Source of the DNA: Archivesica marissinica
Lineage: Eukaryota; Mollusca; Bivalvia; Venerida; Vesicomyidae
Assembly (NCBI GenBank): GCA_014843695.1
Contig: CM026395.1
Coordinates: 46,505,270 to 46,569,269, forward strand
Direction of reading: 5' to 3'
DNA: 64,000 nucleotides
Shown here: piece after piece, positions 8,889 to 20,550 of the stretch
Layout: each line of letters begins with the position of its first letter
How positions within the stretch are numbered: the stretch's first letter is position 1
Notes under the pieces: generated by a model
Database searches by the model: none
Seen by the model: the letters and a program-made list of their open reading frames with translations, nothing else
What the model was told of the DNA's origin: nothing
Made by a program: the position numbers and the translations under genes

Positions 8889-11800
8889 TACATAAAGTAC
8901 CCTTCTCTTAAGACAGGTTTGACTGTACATAAAGTACCCTTCTCTTAAGACAGGTTTGACTGTACATAAAGTACCCTTCTCTTAAGACAGGTTTGACTGT
9001 ACATAAAGTACCCTTCTCTTAAGACAGGTTTGACTGTACATAAAGTACCCTTCTCTTAAGACAGGTTTGACTGTACATAAAGTACCCTTCTCTTAAGACA
9101 GGTTTGACTGTACATAAAGTACCCTTCTCTTAAGACAGGTTTGACTGTACATAAAGTACCCTTCTCTTAAGACAGGTTTGACTGTACATAAAGTACCCTT
9201 CTCTTAAGACAGGTTTGACTGTACATAAAGTACCCTTCTCTTAACACAGGTTTGACTGTACATAAAGTACCCTTCTCTTAAGACAGGTTTGACTGTACAT
9301 AAAGTACCCTTCTCTTAACAGGTTTGACTGTACATAAAGTACCCTTCTCTTAAGACAGGTTTGACTGTACATAAAGTACCCTTCTCTTAAGACAGGTTTG
9401 ACTGTACATAAAGTACCCTTCTCTTAAGACAGGTTTGACTGTACATAAAGTACCCTTCTCTTAAGACAGGTTTGACTGTACATAAAGTACCCTTCTCTTA
9501 AGACAGGTTTGACTGTACATAAAGTACCCTTCTCTTAAGACAGGTTTGACTGTACATAAAGTACCCTTCTCTTAAACAGGTTTGACTGTACATAAAGTAC
9601 CCTTCTCTTAAGACAGGTTTGACTGTACATAAAGTACCCTTCTCTTAGACAGGTTTGACTGTACATAAAGTACCCTTCTCTTAAGACAGGTTTGACTGTA
9701 CATAAAGTACCCTTCTCTTAACACAGGTTTGACTGTACATAAAGTACCCTTCTCTTAACACAGGTTTGACTGTACATAAAGTACCCTTCTCTTAAGACAG
9801 GTTTGACTGTACATAAAGTACCCTTCTCTTAACACAGGTTTGACTGTACATAAAGTACCCTTCTCTTAACACAGGTTTGACTGTACATAAAGTACCCTTC
9901 TCTTAACACAGGTTTGACTGTACATAAAGTACCCTTCTCTTAAGACAGGTTTGACTGTACATAAAGTACCCTTCTCTTAAGACAGGTTTGACTGTACATA
10001 AAGTACCCTTCTCTTAAGACAGGTTTGACTGTACATAAAGTACCCTTCTCTTAACACAGGTTTGACTGTACATAAAGTACCCTTCTCTTAAGACAGGTTT
10101 GACTGTACATAAAGTACCCTTCTCTTAACACAGGTTTGACTGTACATAAAGTACCCTTCTCTTAACACAGGTTTGACTGTACATAAAGTACCCTTCTCTT
10201 AACACAGGTTTGACTGTACATAAAGTACCCTTCTCTTAACACAGGTTTGACTGTACATAAAGTACCCTTCTCTTAACACAGGTTTGACTGTACATAAAGT
10301 ACCCTTCTCTTAACACAGGTTTGACTGTACATAAAGTACCCTTCTCTTAAGACAGGTTTGACTGTACATAAGTACCCTTCTCTTAACAGGTTTGACTGTA
10401 CATAAAGTACCCTTCTCTTAACACAGGTTTGACTGTACATAAAGTACCCTTCTCTTAACACAGGTTTGACTGTACATAAAGTACCCTTCTCTTAACACAG
10501 GTTTGACTGTACATAAAGTACCCTTCTCTTAACACAGGTTTGACTGTACATAAAGTACCCTTCTCTTAACACAGGTTTGACTGTACATAAAGTACCCTTC
10601 TCTTAACACAGGTTTGACTGTACATAAAGTACCCTTCTCTTAACACAGGTTTGACTGTACATAAAGTACCCTTCTCTTAACACAGGTTTGACTGTACATA
10701 AAGTACCCTTCTCTTAACACAGGTTTGACTGTACATAAAGTACCCTTCTCTTAACACAGGTTTGACTGTACATAAAGTACCCTTCTCTTAACACAGGTTT
10801 GACTGTACATAAAGTACCCTTCTCTTAACACAGGTTTGACTGTACATAAAGTACCCTTCTCTTAACACAGGTTTGACTGTACATAAAGTACCCTTCTCTT
10901 AACACAGGTTTGACTGTACATAAAGTACCCTTCTCTTAACACAGGTTTGACTGTACATAAAGGACCCTTCTCTTAACACAGGTTTGACTGTACATAAAGT
11001 ACCCTTCTCTTAACACAGGTTTGACTGTACATAAAGTACCCTTCTCTTAACACAGGTTTGACTGTACATAAAGTACCCTTCTCTTAACACAGGTTTGACT
11101 GTACATAAAGGACCCTTCTCTTAACACAGGTTTGACTGTACATAAAGGACCCTTCTCTTAACACAGGTTTGACTGTACATAAAGTACCCTTCTCTTAACA
11201 CAGGTTTGACTGTACATAAAGGACCCTTCTCTTAACACAGGTTTGACTGTACATAAAGGACCCTTCTCTTAACACAGGTTTGACTGTACATAAAGGACCC
11301 TTCTCTTAACACAGGTTTGACTGTACATAAAGACCCTTCTCTTAACACAGGTTTGACTGTACATAAAGGACCCTTCTCTTAACACAGGTTTGACTGTACA
11401 TAAAGGACCCTTCTCTTAACACAGGTTTGACTGTACATAAAGGACCCTTCTCTAACACAGGTTTGACTGTACATAAGTACCCTCTCTTAACACAGGTTTG
11501 ACTGTACATAAAGTACCCTTCTCTTAACACAGGTTTGACTGTACATAAAGTACCCTTCTCTTAACACAGGTTTGACTGTACATAAAGTACCCTTCTCTTA
11601 ACACAGGTTTGACTGTACATAAAGTACCCTTCTCTTAACACAGGTTTGACTGTACATAAAGTACCCTTCTCTTAACACAGGTTTGACTGTACATAAAGAC
11701 CCTTCTCTAACACAGGTTTGACTGTACATAAAGGACCCTTCTCTTAACACAGGTTTGACTGTACATAAAGGACCCTTCTCTTAACACAGGTTTGACTGTA

Positions 11801-13880
11801 CATAAAGTACCCTTCTCTTAACACAGGTTTGACTGTACATAAAGTACCCTTCTCTTAACACAGGTTTGACTGTACATAAAGTACCCTTCTCTTAACACAG
11901 GTTTGACTGTACATAAAGGACCCTTCTCTTAACACAGGTTTGACTGTACATAAAGTACCCTTCTCTTAACACAGGTTTGACTGTACATAAAGTACCCTTC
12001 TCTTAACACAGGTTTGACTGTACATAAAGGACCCTTCTCTTAACACAGGTTTGACTGTACATAAAGTACCCTTCTCTTAACACAGGTTTGACTGTACATA
12101 AAGTACCCTTCTCTTAACACAGGTTTGACTGTACATAAAGTACCCTTCTCTTAACACAGGTTTGACTGTACATAAAGGACCCTTCTCTTAACACAGGTTT
12201 GACTGTACATAAAGGACCCTTCTCTTAACACAGGTTTGACTGTACATAAACCCTTCTCTTAACACAGGTTTGACTGTACATAAAGGACCCTTCTCTTAAC
12301 ACAGGTTTGACTGTACATAAAGTACCCTTCTCTTAACACAGGTTTGACTGTACATAAAGTACCCTTCTCTTAACACAGGTTTGACTGTACATAAAGGACC
12401 CTTCTCTTAACACAGGTTTGACTCTACATAAAGGACCCTTCTCTTAACACAGGTTTGACTCTACATAAAGGACCCTTCTCTTAACACAGGTTTGACTCTA
12501 CATAAAGGACCCTTCTCTTAACACAGGTTTGACTGTACATAAAGGACCCTTCTCTTAACACAGGTTTGACTGTACATAAAGGACCCTTCTCTTAACACAG
12601 GTTTGACTGTACATAAAGGACCCTTCTCTTAACACAGGTTTGACTGTACATAAAGGACCCTTCTCTTAACACAGGTTTGACTGTACATAAAGTACCCTTC
12701 TCTTAACACAGGTTTGACTGTACATAAAGTACCCTTCTCTTAACACAGGTTTGACTGTACATAAAGTACCCTTCTCTTAACACAGGTTTGACTGTACATA
12801 AAGTACCCTTCTCTTAACACAGGTTTGACTGTACATAAAGTACCCTTCTCTTAACACAGGTTTGACTGTACATAAAGTACCCTTCTCTTAACACAGGTTT
12901 GACTGTACATAAAGTACCCTTCTCTTAACACAGGTTTGACTGTACATAAACCCTTCTCTTAACACAGGTTTGACTGTACATAAAGTACCCTTCTCTTAAC
13001 ACAGGTTTGACTGTACATAAAGTACCCTTCTCTTAACACAGGTTTGACTGTACATAAAGTACCCTTCTCTTAACACAGGTTTGACTGTACATAAAGTACC
13101 CTTCTCTTAACACAGGTTTGACTGTACATAAAGTACCCTTCTCTTAACACAGGTTTGACTGTACATAAAGGACCCTTCTCTTAACACAGGTTTGACTGTA
13201 CATAAAGGACCCTTCTCTTAACACAGGTTTGACTGTACATAAAGGACCCTTCTCTTAACACAGGTTTGACTGTACATAAAGGACCCTTCTCTTAACACAG
13301 GTTTGACTGTACATAAAGGACCCTTCTCTTAACACAGGTTTGACTTACATAAAGACCCTTCTCTAACACAGGTTTGACGGTACATAAAGGACCCTTCTCT
13401 TAACACAGGTTTGACTGTACATAAAGGACCCTTCTCTTAACACAGGTTTGACTGTACATAAAGGACCCTTCTCTTAACACAGGTTTGACTGTACATAAAG
13501 GACCCTTCTCTTAACACAGGTTTGACTGTACATAAAGGACCCTTCTCTTAACACAGGTTTGACTGTACAAAAGTACCCTTCTCTTACACAGGTTTGACTG
13601 TACATAAAGGACCCTTCTCTTAACACAGGTTTGACTGTACATAAAGGACCCTTCTCTTAACACAGGTTTGACTGTACATAAAGGACCCTTCTCTTAACAC
13701 AGGTTTGACTGTACATAAAGGACCCTTCTCTTAACACAGGTTTGACGGTACATAAAGGACCCTTCTCTTAACACAGGTTTGACTCTACATAAAGTACCCT
13801 TCTCCTAACACAGGTTTGACGGTACATAAAGGACCCTTCTCCTAACACAGGTTTGACGGTACATAAAGGACCCTTCTCTT
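8868..13880. repeat. 37-bp satellite array, about 135 copies, containing a MITE terminus
   Basis: The unit is CTTAAGACAGGTTTGACTGT followed by ACATAAAGTACCCTTCT (37 bp). The first half is the right terminal inverted repeat of the MITE at 8711-8888; the rest is its flank. Variants are ordered along the array. TTAAGACAGG dominates to about 9.7 kb, a mixed zone follows, TTAACACAGG dominates from about 10.1 kb, and AAAGGACCC replaces AAAGTACCC mainly in blocks after about 10.95 kb. Several units carry small deletions. Openings of about 62 codons on the minus strand are incidental. Confidence 0.97.
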
Positions 13881-13990
13881 CTAATCGAGTTGATTATATT
13901 ATAGTTGTTTTTATAAAAATGAATCCCTTTGGAATTAAAAAAATATATCTTTAATATGTGAAGGGTACAATTCGGGGTCAAGCCTCAACG

Positions 13991-14138
13991 GGTGACCACC
14001 TTCGGTCGCTCACTTACAGTGGTTTCGGGTGACCACCTTCGGTCGCTCACTTACAGTGGTTTCGGGTGACCACCTTCGGTCGCTCACTTACAGTGGTTTC
14101 GGGTGACCACCTTCGGTCGACCACTTACAGTGGTTTCG
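13991..14138. repeat. 37-bp tandem repeat, 4 copies
   Basis: The unit is GGTGACCACCTTCGGTCGCT followed by CACTTACAGTGGTTTCG. Four contiguous copies are nearly identical; the last has GTCGACC in place of GTCGCTC. It is unrelated in sequence to the neighbouring 37-bp satellite despite the same length. Confidence 0.95.
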
Positions 14139-14324
14139 GACAGGCAGACCTTCATATCCACACTCACCATACAACATAGTATATGTCATTTGGTTTGTTG
14201 ACAATGTATATGCGTATATAATGCCAACAAGGGCTAATATTCACCGAGCCCGCGCAATGTTTTCAGCTTAAAAACAATGTTTTCAGTCACTTATTTTTGG
14301 TTTAGGATTTCATCGATTTTCATC

Positions 14325-14560
14325 GATTTCGATCTCCCGTCTGACCCTAATAAAATTAACAGTCTTTCAGATGGGACGTTAAACCGAGGTTTCGTGTCGG
14401 TGCTGTACACCGTGAGCGTAAAAGAACCAGACGAGACTCTGGAATGGGTTTCTGTCTGTATCATTGCACTATCCTCCAAAAATCTAAAATGACTAATCTC
14501 TTCAGGAGGCGTCGCTCATATGGACAACCGGTAGCGACGATAAATAAACGCAAAACACTC
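14325..14560 (+). repeat. SINE family C, 5'-truncated copy
   Basis: It matches the body of the fuller copies at 22,962-23,245 and 52,345-52,607: AAAATTAACAGTCTTTCAGA, TGGGACGTTAAACCGAGG, AGACGAGACTCTGGAATGGG, and tail GGTAGCGACGATAAATAAAC. The tRNA-like head before CGTCTGACC is absent. Confidence 0.85.
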
Positions 14561-15123
14561 AATTTTATTTCATAACTTTTACCCCATCGTCTGCCTCAAT
14601 TGTGTAATTTCATGAATGTCTGATATTTACCTTGACACCAGCACGTCCAGATTTGAGATCCATAAATGTTAAATAGATTTTCATATCGTGCTTCGCAGTT
14701 AGTGTTACTGTGTGTTAAGAACTCAACATTTAAATGTTGAAAAATATAGAAAAAGTAGTTCCGTATTTATTTCGCGACGTGAACAGATGCATTGCGCATA
14801 GTCCAACTGTATGCGCAACATCTGGGTTTACTCTAAAAATCATGAGCCACACGACATATATGTATTTCAAGGGTTATATCCGCTGCCTAGCCCGGAGCTA
14901 TAACACTATATTTACTGCATCGTTATTCAATCAAAATATTGGTAACTTAATTGAAGCGTAATAAATTTTATGGACCAAGTGCAGTTGTCCAGAGTATTCT
15001 ACAGTGCGTGAAGTTTTTTTATCTGGTTTTTACCCTGGCTTGGTACATCACATATCGCATCTGTCATAGTTAGCATTTACAAAGATACAGTATATACAAA
15101 GCATTTTAGAAAATCTGTTATTT
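14561..15123. other. Intron-like AT-rich stretch
   Basis: No repeat family, splice-flanked open segment or RNA gene can be supported. The 75-codon frame at 14,734-14,961 has no family resemblance. Confidence 0.45.
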
Positions 15124-15228
15124 GCTATAGTATGTTGCTATAGTATGTTGCTATAGTATGTTGCTATAGTATGTTGCTATAGTATGTTGCTATAGTATGT
15201 TGCTATAGTATGCTGCTATAGTATGTTG
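15124..15228. repeat. 13-bp tandem repeat, 8 copies
   Basis: GCTATAGTATGTT is repeated eight times, with a single T-to-C variant in the seventh copy. Confidence 0.97.
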
Positions 15229-15546
15229 TTGGGATGGGAGACAAATTCATTAGAAATATATTACTTTTATAATTAACTATTCATTATTGATAGAAAATAG
15301 CTAAACAACCAAAGTACATCCAACCGCGGAGGAATACGAAACACCACGCAGTGGGATAGAACATGCCATCTTCCACTGTTTCAAAACGGTGAAAGGTAGC
15401 ATTTGTTTAATGACTGAGAAATACGAATCATTCGCTGTGAAGCATACATGAAAGCATCAAACAAATACAATGTGCATATATATTATTTTATTATTTAAAT
15501 TTCTGTTGAAATATATGTATCGTAAGTTCCCTTCTTTCTTTTCCAG

Positions 15547-15579
15547 TTCAATCCCCATGCTGACACTGAAGCCCCTAAG
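15547..15579 (+). CDS. Candidate 33-bp micro-exon, phase 0/0
   Basis: Eleven open codons (FNPHADTEAPK) sit between a strong acceptor (CTTCTTTCTTTTCCAG) and a GTGAGA donor at 15,580. The phase is 0 on both sides, matching the other small exons of the inferred gene. The polypyrimidine tract is the best of the small-exon set. With only 11 codons, the call rests on the splice signals. Confidence 0.5.
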
Positions 15580-15825
15580 GTGAGAATCAAAACAGCTTAA
15601 AGTATGTCTGTGTAATGAATTATCAAGCATAGTGAGCTTAGACAGTCATATAGATATATATATATATACGTCTTAATAACCTGTTCTGTTCTATGTATAA
15701 AGTATTTCATTGCTGGCCCATTGCCAGCGCTCACGCAATACTAACAGAGTAATGGACACCAGTGTCTGGGAGAGACATACTAAGACAAATGTCTTCATGA
15801 TTTAAGACTAATCGTAACAACTGTG

Positions 15826-15895
15826 ACCTTTAAAATAAGCCATACACCGTGATCTTTAAGTTGACCATTAAAGGTCAAATCCAGGTCAAGATAAA
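15826..15895. repeat. Second copy of the dispersed CATACACCGTGATCTTTA repeat
   Basis: Diverged copy of 7160-7230: AAGCCATACACCGTGATCTT, GTTGACCATTAAAGGTCAAA and CAGGTCAAG. Class unknown. Confidence 0.7.
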
Positions 15896-15920
15896 ACTAA
15901 TCCTATAGAAAATTAATAGG

Positions 15921-16085
15921 TAGCACGTACGAGTTCGAGCCCCGCTGGAGCAGTTACGAGTGTACCCGTAGGCACTGCATTTAAGTTCCATGTTGTCCCG
16001 TCTCTCTTCCTCGTGGCGATGTATTCCACCAGGAATGAGGTCTCGATAGTATATAAGTTGTAAGAACTTGATTAATGATAAATAA
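15921..16085 (+). repeat. SINE family A, partial copy
   Basis: It starts in the tRNA-like head near GAGTTCGAGCCCCGCTGG and continues through GATGTATTCCACCAGGAATG to GTTGTAAGAACTTGAT. Both ends are eroded. Confidence 0.8.
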
Positions 16086-16981
16086 CTTGATAACTTTGTA
16101 TAACCTATTGGTTGTCTCCCTTACACTAGTATCTCAGAAGGATTTCGTTGGGCTGGCATCGGATTAGTTCCCACGTTTCTAATACTGATATTATTATAAG
16201 ACCGATACTTATTTTTGGTTGAGAAATATCAACATATCTCGTATATGCGCGATGCTTTGATGAAATATCAGCGTACATAAGTATGCAGTAGAAACGGGTT
16301 CTTTTGTGCTCAATAACTAAACCATACTTATATTGTTTTATAACGCTTTGCTGGGTATGTGTCTATAGTTGTAATCGGAACGATATAATTTTCTTTATAG
16401 TCGCCTCCGCCGAGGCATTTGGGCGACTGGTTTCTCTAAGTAGATTACGTTGTCATCTAAGTTGCTTATGTTGACAACTGTCTCAGAGTGACAAGTCCTG
16501 TATCATCTTTCGAAGGGGTCCCTTGTAGGGCCACATCCTCCACGATTTGTCAGCTCACAGCAGCAATACTGGTTCCGATTTCTTCGCTGGGGTCCTCATG
16601 CCTTCACGAAGTCTGCGTCCCACCGTCTTCCTTGAAGGAGATCCGTCCCCTTGAAGGAGCTGGCTAAAAGAAACCCAGCTAGCCGTCGTCGCCAGCACCG
16701 GGTGATGCTGTGCCGCCAAGTAGAGATGTTTGTAGTAAGTTTATACTATATATATATATATATAGTCACGCGACTTCTACCCGGTGGCGCGGCTTCCGTC
16801 AGCGAAGTCCTTGAACAATATTTGTGCTGTGAGCTGTGCCTGGGTCACGACGTGCACGTTGTGGAGGAGAGACCTGGTAGTTTTAATCTTTATTAAAGTC
16901 TCGTACATATATATTACATAGGCTATATGTTTAGTTTTCGCATTCGCATTCTCTATCTTGATTGTTTCCGGTTTATTGAAG
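16086..16981. other. Intron-like stretch with a diverged inverted repeat (about 16,530-16,870)
   Basis: The segment 16,538-16,597 (CCTCCACGATTTGTCAGCTC ... TTCTTCGCTG) is the imperfect reverse complement of about 16,795-16,868 (CAGCGAAGTCCTTGAAC ... GAGCTGTGCC ... TGTGGAGGAG). The interior is unusually GC-rich for this locus. An 81-codon plus frame (16,651-16,896) overlaps it. It may be a decayed transposon or a captured exonic fragment. I recognise no protein family. Confidence 0.45.
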
Positions 16982-17011
16982 AATCATGTTCCGGCAGACG
17001 ACAATATGGGA
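16982..17011 (+). CDS. Candidate 30-bp micro-exon, phase 0/0 (duplicate pair, first)
   Basis: Ten open codons (NHVPADDNMG) follow a pyrimidine-rich TTTCCGGTTTATTGAAG acceptor and end at a perfect GTAAGT donor. The donor-side intron sequence (GTAAGTATAATCACGTGACC, then TGCAC) is nearly identical to that after the exon at 18,663-18,695. This indicates a tandem exon duplication. Mutually exclusive use of the pair is possible but unproven. Confidence 0.45.
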
Positions 17012-17676
17012 GTAAGTATAATCACGTGACCTCTGCACGGTGTAAACCTAGACATGAAAATAGATGTTGCTAAGGTGTTCACTATGAACTATTTCATTGC
17101 AAATCCATTGGATACGTTATTCTAGTCCGTTTGTCTAAATCTCAACTATATATAATTGTCGCGATATGAATATTGCAAAACCTCAAAACGAGCTCAAGCA
17201 TATATAGTCATTTGGCGGCGTTATACAGCGTATCTAAATAATATGAAATATACACTACATATTAAGGTTGAAGTCAAGATCAATTACTGAACTGATAGTA
17301 TAGGAGGAATATGACTACACCCCGCGAGGGGTACATCTAATGAAGATAGTTTGACGACAATTGTGTTCTTCTAGACGTCAAGTTTGCAGGTGCGCGCGCA
17401 TAGTTGCTAATTGTTCTGTGAGCCAGGTTTCTCTCGATTCGATAATTAACCAAGCCATATTTCAATTGCGACTATACATCGAATTTAAACAAAAACATGT
17501 TTCCAACAATGTGTTATTAGATACAATGAATTGGCATGTACTGTTTGCCGAACCATGTTTACACTGTTACATAGTATTGTATATGTATATAGTCCACTAG
17601 AGCCAACACCATAATTTGGAACACTGAAACCCCAAATGTGCCTTGTTTTCGTTTCGACATTTAGTTAATTTTGTTT
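17012..17676. other. Intron-like stretch
   Basis: It contains a short motif CCCCGCGAGGGGT followed by TAATGAAGATAG (17,317-17,350) that recurs near 32,548-32,580. Otherwise nothing is supported. Confidence 0.45.
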
Positions 17677-18018
17677 CCATTGACCTCTGATATATCCATT
17701 GACCTCTGATATATCCATTGACCTCTGATATATCCACTGACCTTTGATATATCCATTGACCTCTGATATATCCATTGACCTCTGATATATCCAATGGCCT
17801 CTGATATATCCACTGGCCTCTGATATATCCACTGACCTTTGATATATCCACTGGCCTCTGATATATCCACTGGCCTCTGATATATCCACTGACCTTTGAT
17901 ATATCCACTGGCCTCTGATATATACACTGACCATTGATATATCCACTGACCATTGATATATCCACTGACCATTGATATATCCCTTGACCGTTGATATATC
18001 CATTGACCGTTGATATAA
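17677..18018. repeat. 19-bp tandem repeat, 18 copies
   Basis: The unit is CCATTGACCTCTGATATAT, with CACTGACCTTTG, CACTGGCCTCTG and ATTGACCGTTG variants. Since 3 x 19 = 57, all three minus-strand frames read a 19-residue periodic peptide (GYI..QWIYQ..VDIS), which explains three overlapping open frames without any gene. Confidence 0.97.
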
Positions 18019-18662
18019 ACTTCAAGATGAGAGATTGATAACTGAAAAGGAATATACGTTTTTTTGTAGATTTGGAAAGCTATTTTGCGTCAGTGAATCT
18101 CGCTTGATTCGCTTGGTTAGAGATGGCATATATCTATTCAATCTAGTTCATAGAACCCTCATTGGGTATCTCAATGTCGATGGTAGTAATTTTCGGTAAA
18201 GCAAACTTTCGGGAAACGAAAATGAAGTTTTAGATCAATTCTCAACTCGCGTTACCGTAATGCTCACTACGCGAGCGAGCCAGTAGAGTTAGCTATAAAA
18301 TATACTATCATTTGCTGCAGTTGTCGTTAAAAGTAGAAATAATTAAAATGTGTTTTTCAGCAGTTGTGGCAGAGGCTAGAATATGCTTTGCAGCAACTGT
18401 CAAAAAAAGATTAAATGTTGTAAAATCTATGTTATCCTTTGTTGTTATTTAATATTTCTCTACAATTATATCATAATACTCTTCTGCAGTAATATTACGT
18501 CATTGTTAAATCATTCTGACGAATTCATACGTAAATGCACACGTCATACATTTCATCTATCATGTCATCCATTCGTTCTTCAATCAACACCTGTACGAAC
18601 CTCCAACCAGAGGGTATATATCATTGTAAAACCAAACATTATATAACGTTCTTGATTCATAG

Positions 18663-18695
18663 AAGCATGACATTTCCGAGGAAGATGGCTGCGGT
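18663..18695 (+). CDS. Candidate 33-bp micro-exon, phase 0/0 (duplicate pair, second)
   Basis: Eleven open codons (KHDISEEDGCG) lie between a TTCTTGATTCATAG acceptor and a GTAAGT donor. The following intron start (GTAAGTATACATCACGTGAC, then CCTGCAC) matches that of the exon at 16,982-17,011, so the two are paralogous exon units. Both keep phase 0, as expected if either or both can be spliced into the same transcript. Confidence 0.45.
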
Positions 18696-19328
18696 GTAAG
18701 TATACATCACGTGACCCTGCACTGTATTTATCATTTATCGTGAGTGCCATAGCGATTGATGTACCGTCAATCTGGTTAGAAAGACAACATATATGAAAGA
18801 CACTTGTATTAAACGACCACGTTTTCAGTTCGCGTTTGTGATGAAGGAACAAATCAATTTCATTGTGTGATCTAGTAAACTATGTTGTATAATTGATGTT
18901 ATTTTATTACAATATACACACTGTTTGTAAATATTATTTGTACGCTTAGCCACATGAGCCGGTCATGAGGTCCTTAAGAGGCCATTGACTGGCTCCTGTG
19001 TATTTGACCATATCACATGCTACATTATACATGTTACTCAACGGCTGTGTGCGAATTATTAAATGCTAGTCCGGGTACATTTGAGTCAACGTTTTTTGTT
19101 CTCCACCATGATACATATGGAAACTTAGTGTCTAGTAAATCTACACTTAGATAGATCTGTATTTAGAACATTGCAAATTGTTTTGAGTTTATTTGTTTTA
19201 TATCACCATTTAGAATGATATAGATAGGAAAGTGGGTGTATGTTTCTTGTTTTAATATGAATGTAATCAAATACACTTGCATCTGTCGTACGATATAAGG
19301 GTTATTGCCAATCGAAATTAGTTGGTTT
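18696..19328. other. Intron-like AT-rich stretch, nothing recognised
   Basis: No repeat family, splice-flanked open segment or RNA gene is supported. Confidence 0.45.
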
Positions 19329-19575
19329 GGTTTGTTCGGGTTTTATGCCTGCATCAGCACCATTTTGAGCGATATCGCCGGTGGGCAGTTTACCTATCAA
19401 CACTTTTCCTGGGCAGGCCCCAGCGGTTAACCAGTATTAGGTCAACACATATCCGTAAGAAACTGCCAACATTTTCATATAAATGAGACACCACCTGAGC
19501 TGGGCTAGAACCCGTGGTGGGTTACAGTGGTATACAAGTTAGCGACCATAACCACTCGACCATGGAGCCGATCTC
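19329..19575 (-). repeat. Putative tRNA-headed SINE (family D), minus strand
   Basis: Read on the minus strand, CGGCTCCATGGTCGAGTGG (A-box-like) and CACGGGTTCTAGCCCAG (B-box-like) form the head. A body follows that ends near CCCGAACAAACCAAACC. It appears once here as a nearly full copy, so identification rests on the head and size (about 245 bp). Confidence 0.55.
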
Positions 19576-19609
19576 GAAATTAGTATTATAGTCTTACGTT
19601 CTCATAGTT

Positions 19610-19748
19610 CACTGTTGGTCACAGGTTCGAGCCCCGCTCAGACCGTGTCTCTTTCTATGAAAACGTTGGCAGGTTGGTGCACCACGTTCTGGTTAACCGC
19701 TGGAGCCGGCCAAAAAAAGGTGCTGTGTCACTCAAACGTTAAATAAAA
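19610..19748 (+). repeat. Partial SINE-like element
   Basis: It begins inside a B-box-like TCACAGGTTCGAGCCCCG, runs through GAAAACGTTGGCAGGTTGG and GGTTAACCGCTGGAGCCGG, and ends in CTCAAACGTTAAATAAAACA. It shares GGTTAACC and AACGTTGGCAG-type blocks with the element at 19,329-19,575 in inverted orientation, so the two are probably related copies facing each other. Confidence 0.5.
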
Positions 19749-20306
19749 CAAAATCACCGTGCAAATGGAGTTATGATACAAAGGGAAGTAACTGTCGTAT
19801 TTTATACTCGTTACAACGTCCACAAGTTGCAATGAAACAATTGGCTCCTTTCACTAAAACCGAAACATTTATGCAGAAATTATACCGCTAATAAGTGATA
19901 CAGACTTTTAAATGGTTTTCTGTTTTGCATGATGGTACAGTAATAAATGGCGTGTACAAGAAACCTACGAGCACGTATTTGACTATTGAGATCATTGTGA
20001 ACACATGTTAAATATCGTGCACTACTGGTATTTGCATTTCGTTATTTCGATTATCATCATTTATCACATTTATTTGGTGCCGGGATACAAACATAATTTG
20101 TACTAAATAAAGCTCTATTTAATGAAATAAAGCTCTATTTAATGTCCAGGGCAAGATAATATTCCATTCTATAATTATTTGTTTGGTCATATGACATCAA
20201 TTAACTTCCTATGTTAAGTTCATATAAGTAGCGTTTCTTAACCAGGTGAGTGTTGCAAGCTGCCTTTCTCTTCCTTCTTTATTCGTCTTTCTGATAACAA
20301 CTATGG

Positions 20307-20550
20307 ATGTCCGATTAGCGCAGTGGTTAGCGCGCTCGCTTCTCACCAATGCAAACCGGGTTCGACCCTCGGATCGGGAAGTATGTGAGATGTTACGGTG
20401 GTCGCCAGCTCGGACAGGTGGGTTTTCTCCGGGTACTCCGGTTTCCTCCCACACGAATGACCACATTTATGCTTTCATCCGCGCCAACGAGAGTGATTAA
20501 TATATTAAGTTGTTAGAACTTGCTTCGCAATCGTTGTAAAATAAATAAAG
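20307..20550 (+). mobile_element. SINE family B, full length
   Basis: The tRNA-like head has GATTAGCGCAGTGGTTAGCG (A box) and CGGGTTCGACCC (B box). The middle contains GGTTTTCTCCGGGTACTCCG and TTTCCTCCCAC, a core seen in invertebrate and vertebrate SINEs. The tail (AGAGTGATTAATATATTAAG, CTTGCTTCGCAATCG, AAAATAAATAAAG) is the same as in family A although the heads and bodies differ. A reverse copy is at 26,462-26,720. Confidence 0.88.

Noticed and set aside
8868..13880. CRISPR-like array (regular ~37-bp units)
   Set aside because: The whole unit repeats with no unique spacers, the genome is eukaryotic, and the unit is a transposon terminus plus flank.
17597..18025. Three overlapping minus-strand frames with GYIRGQWIYQRSVDIS-type repeats
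   Set aside because: A 19-bp unit without stops reads the same 19-residue cycle in all three frames, a mathematical consequence of the period.
18361..18420. Open segment after a strong TTTTTCAG acceptor
   Set aside because: The phase-0 frame meets TAA before any plausible donor, so it cannot join the exon chain.
20316..20375. tRNA genes suggested by A-box and B-box motifs at many sites
   Set aside because: Each is the head of a SINE with a conserved non-tRNA body and tail, or an eroded fragment. None has a complete paired acceptor stem by eye.
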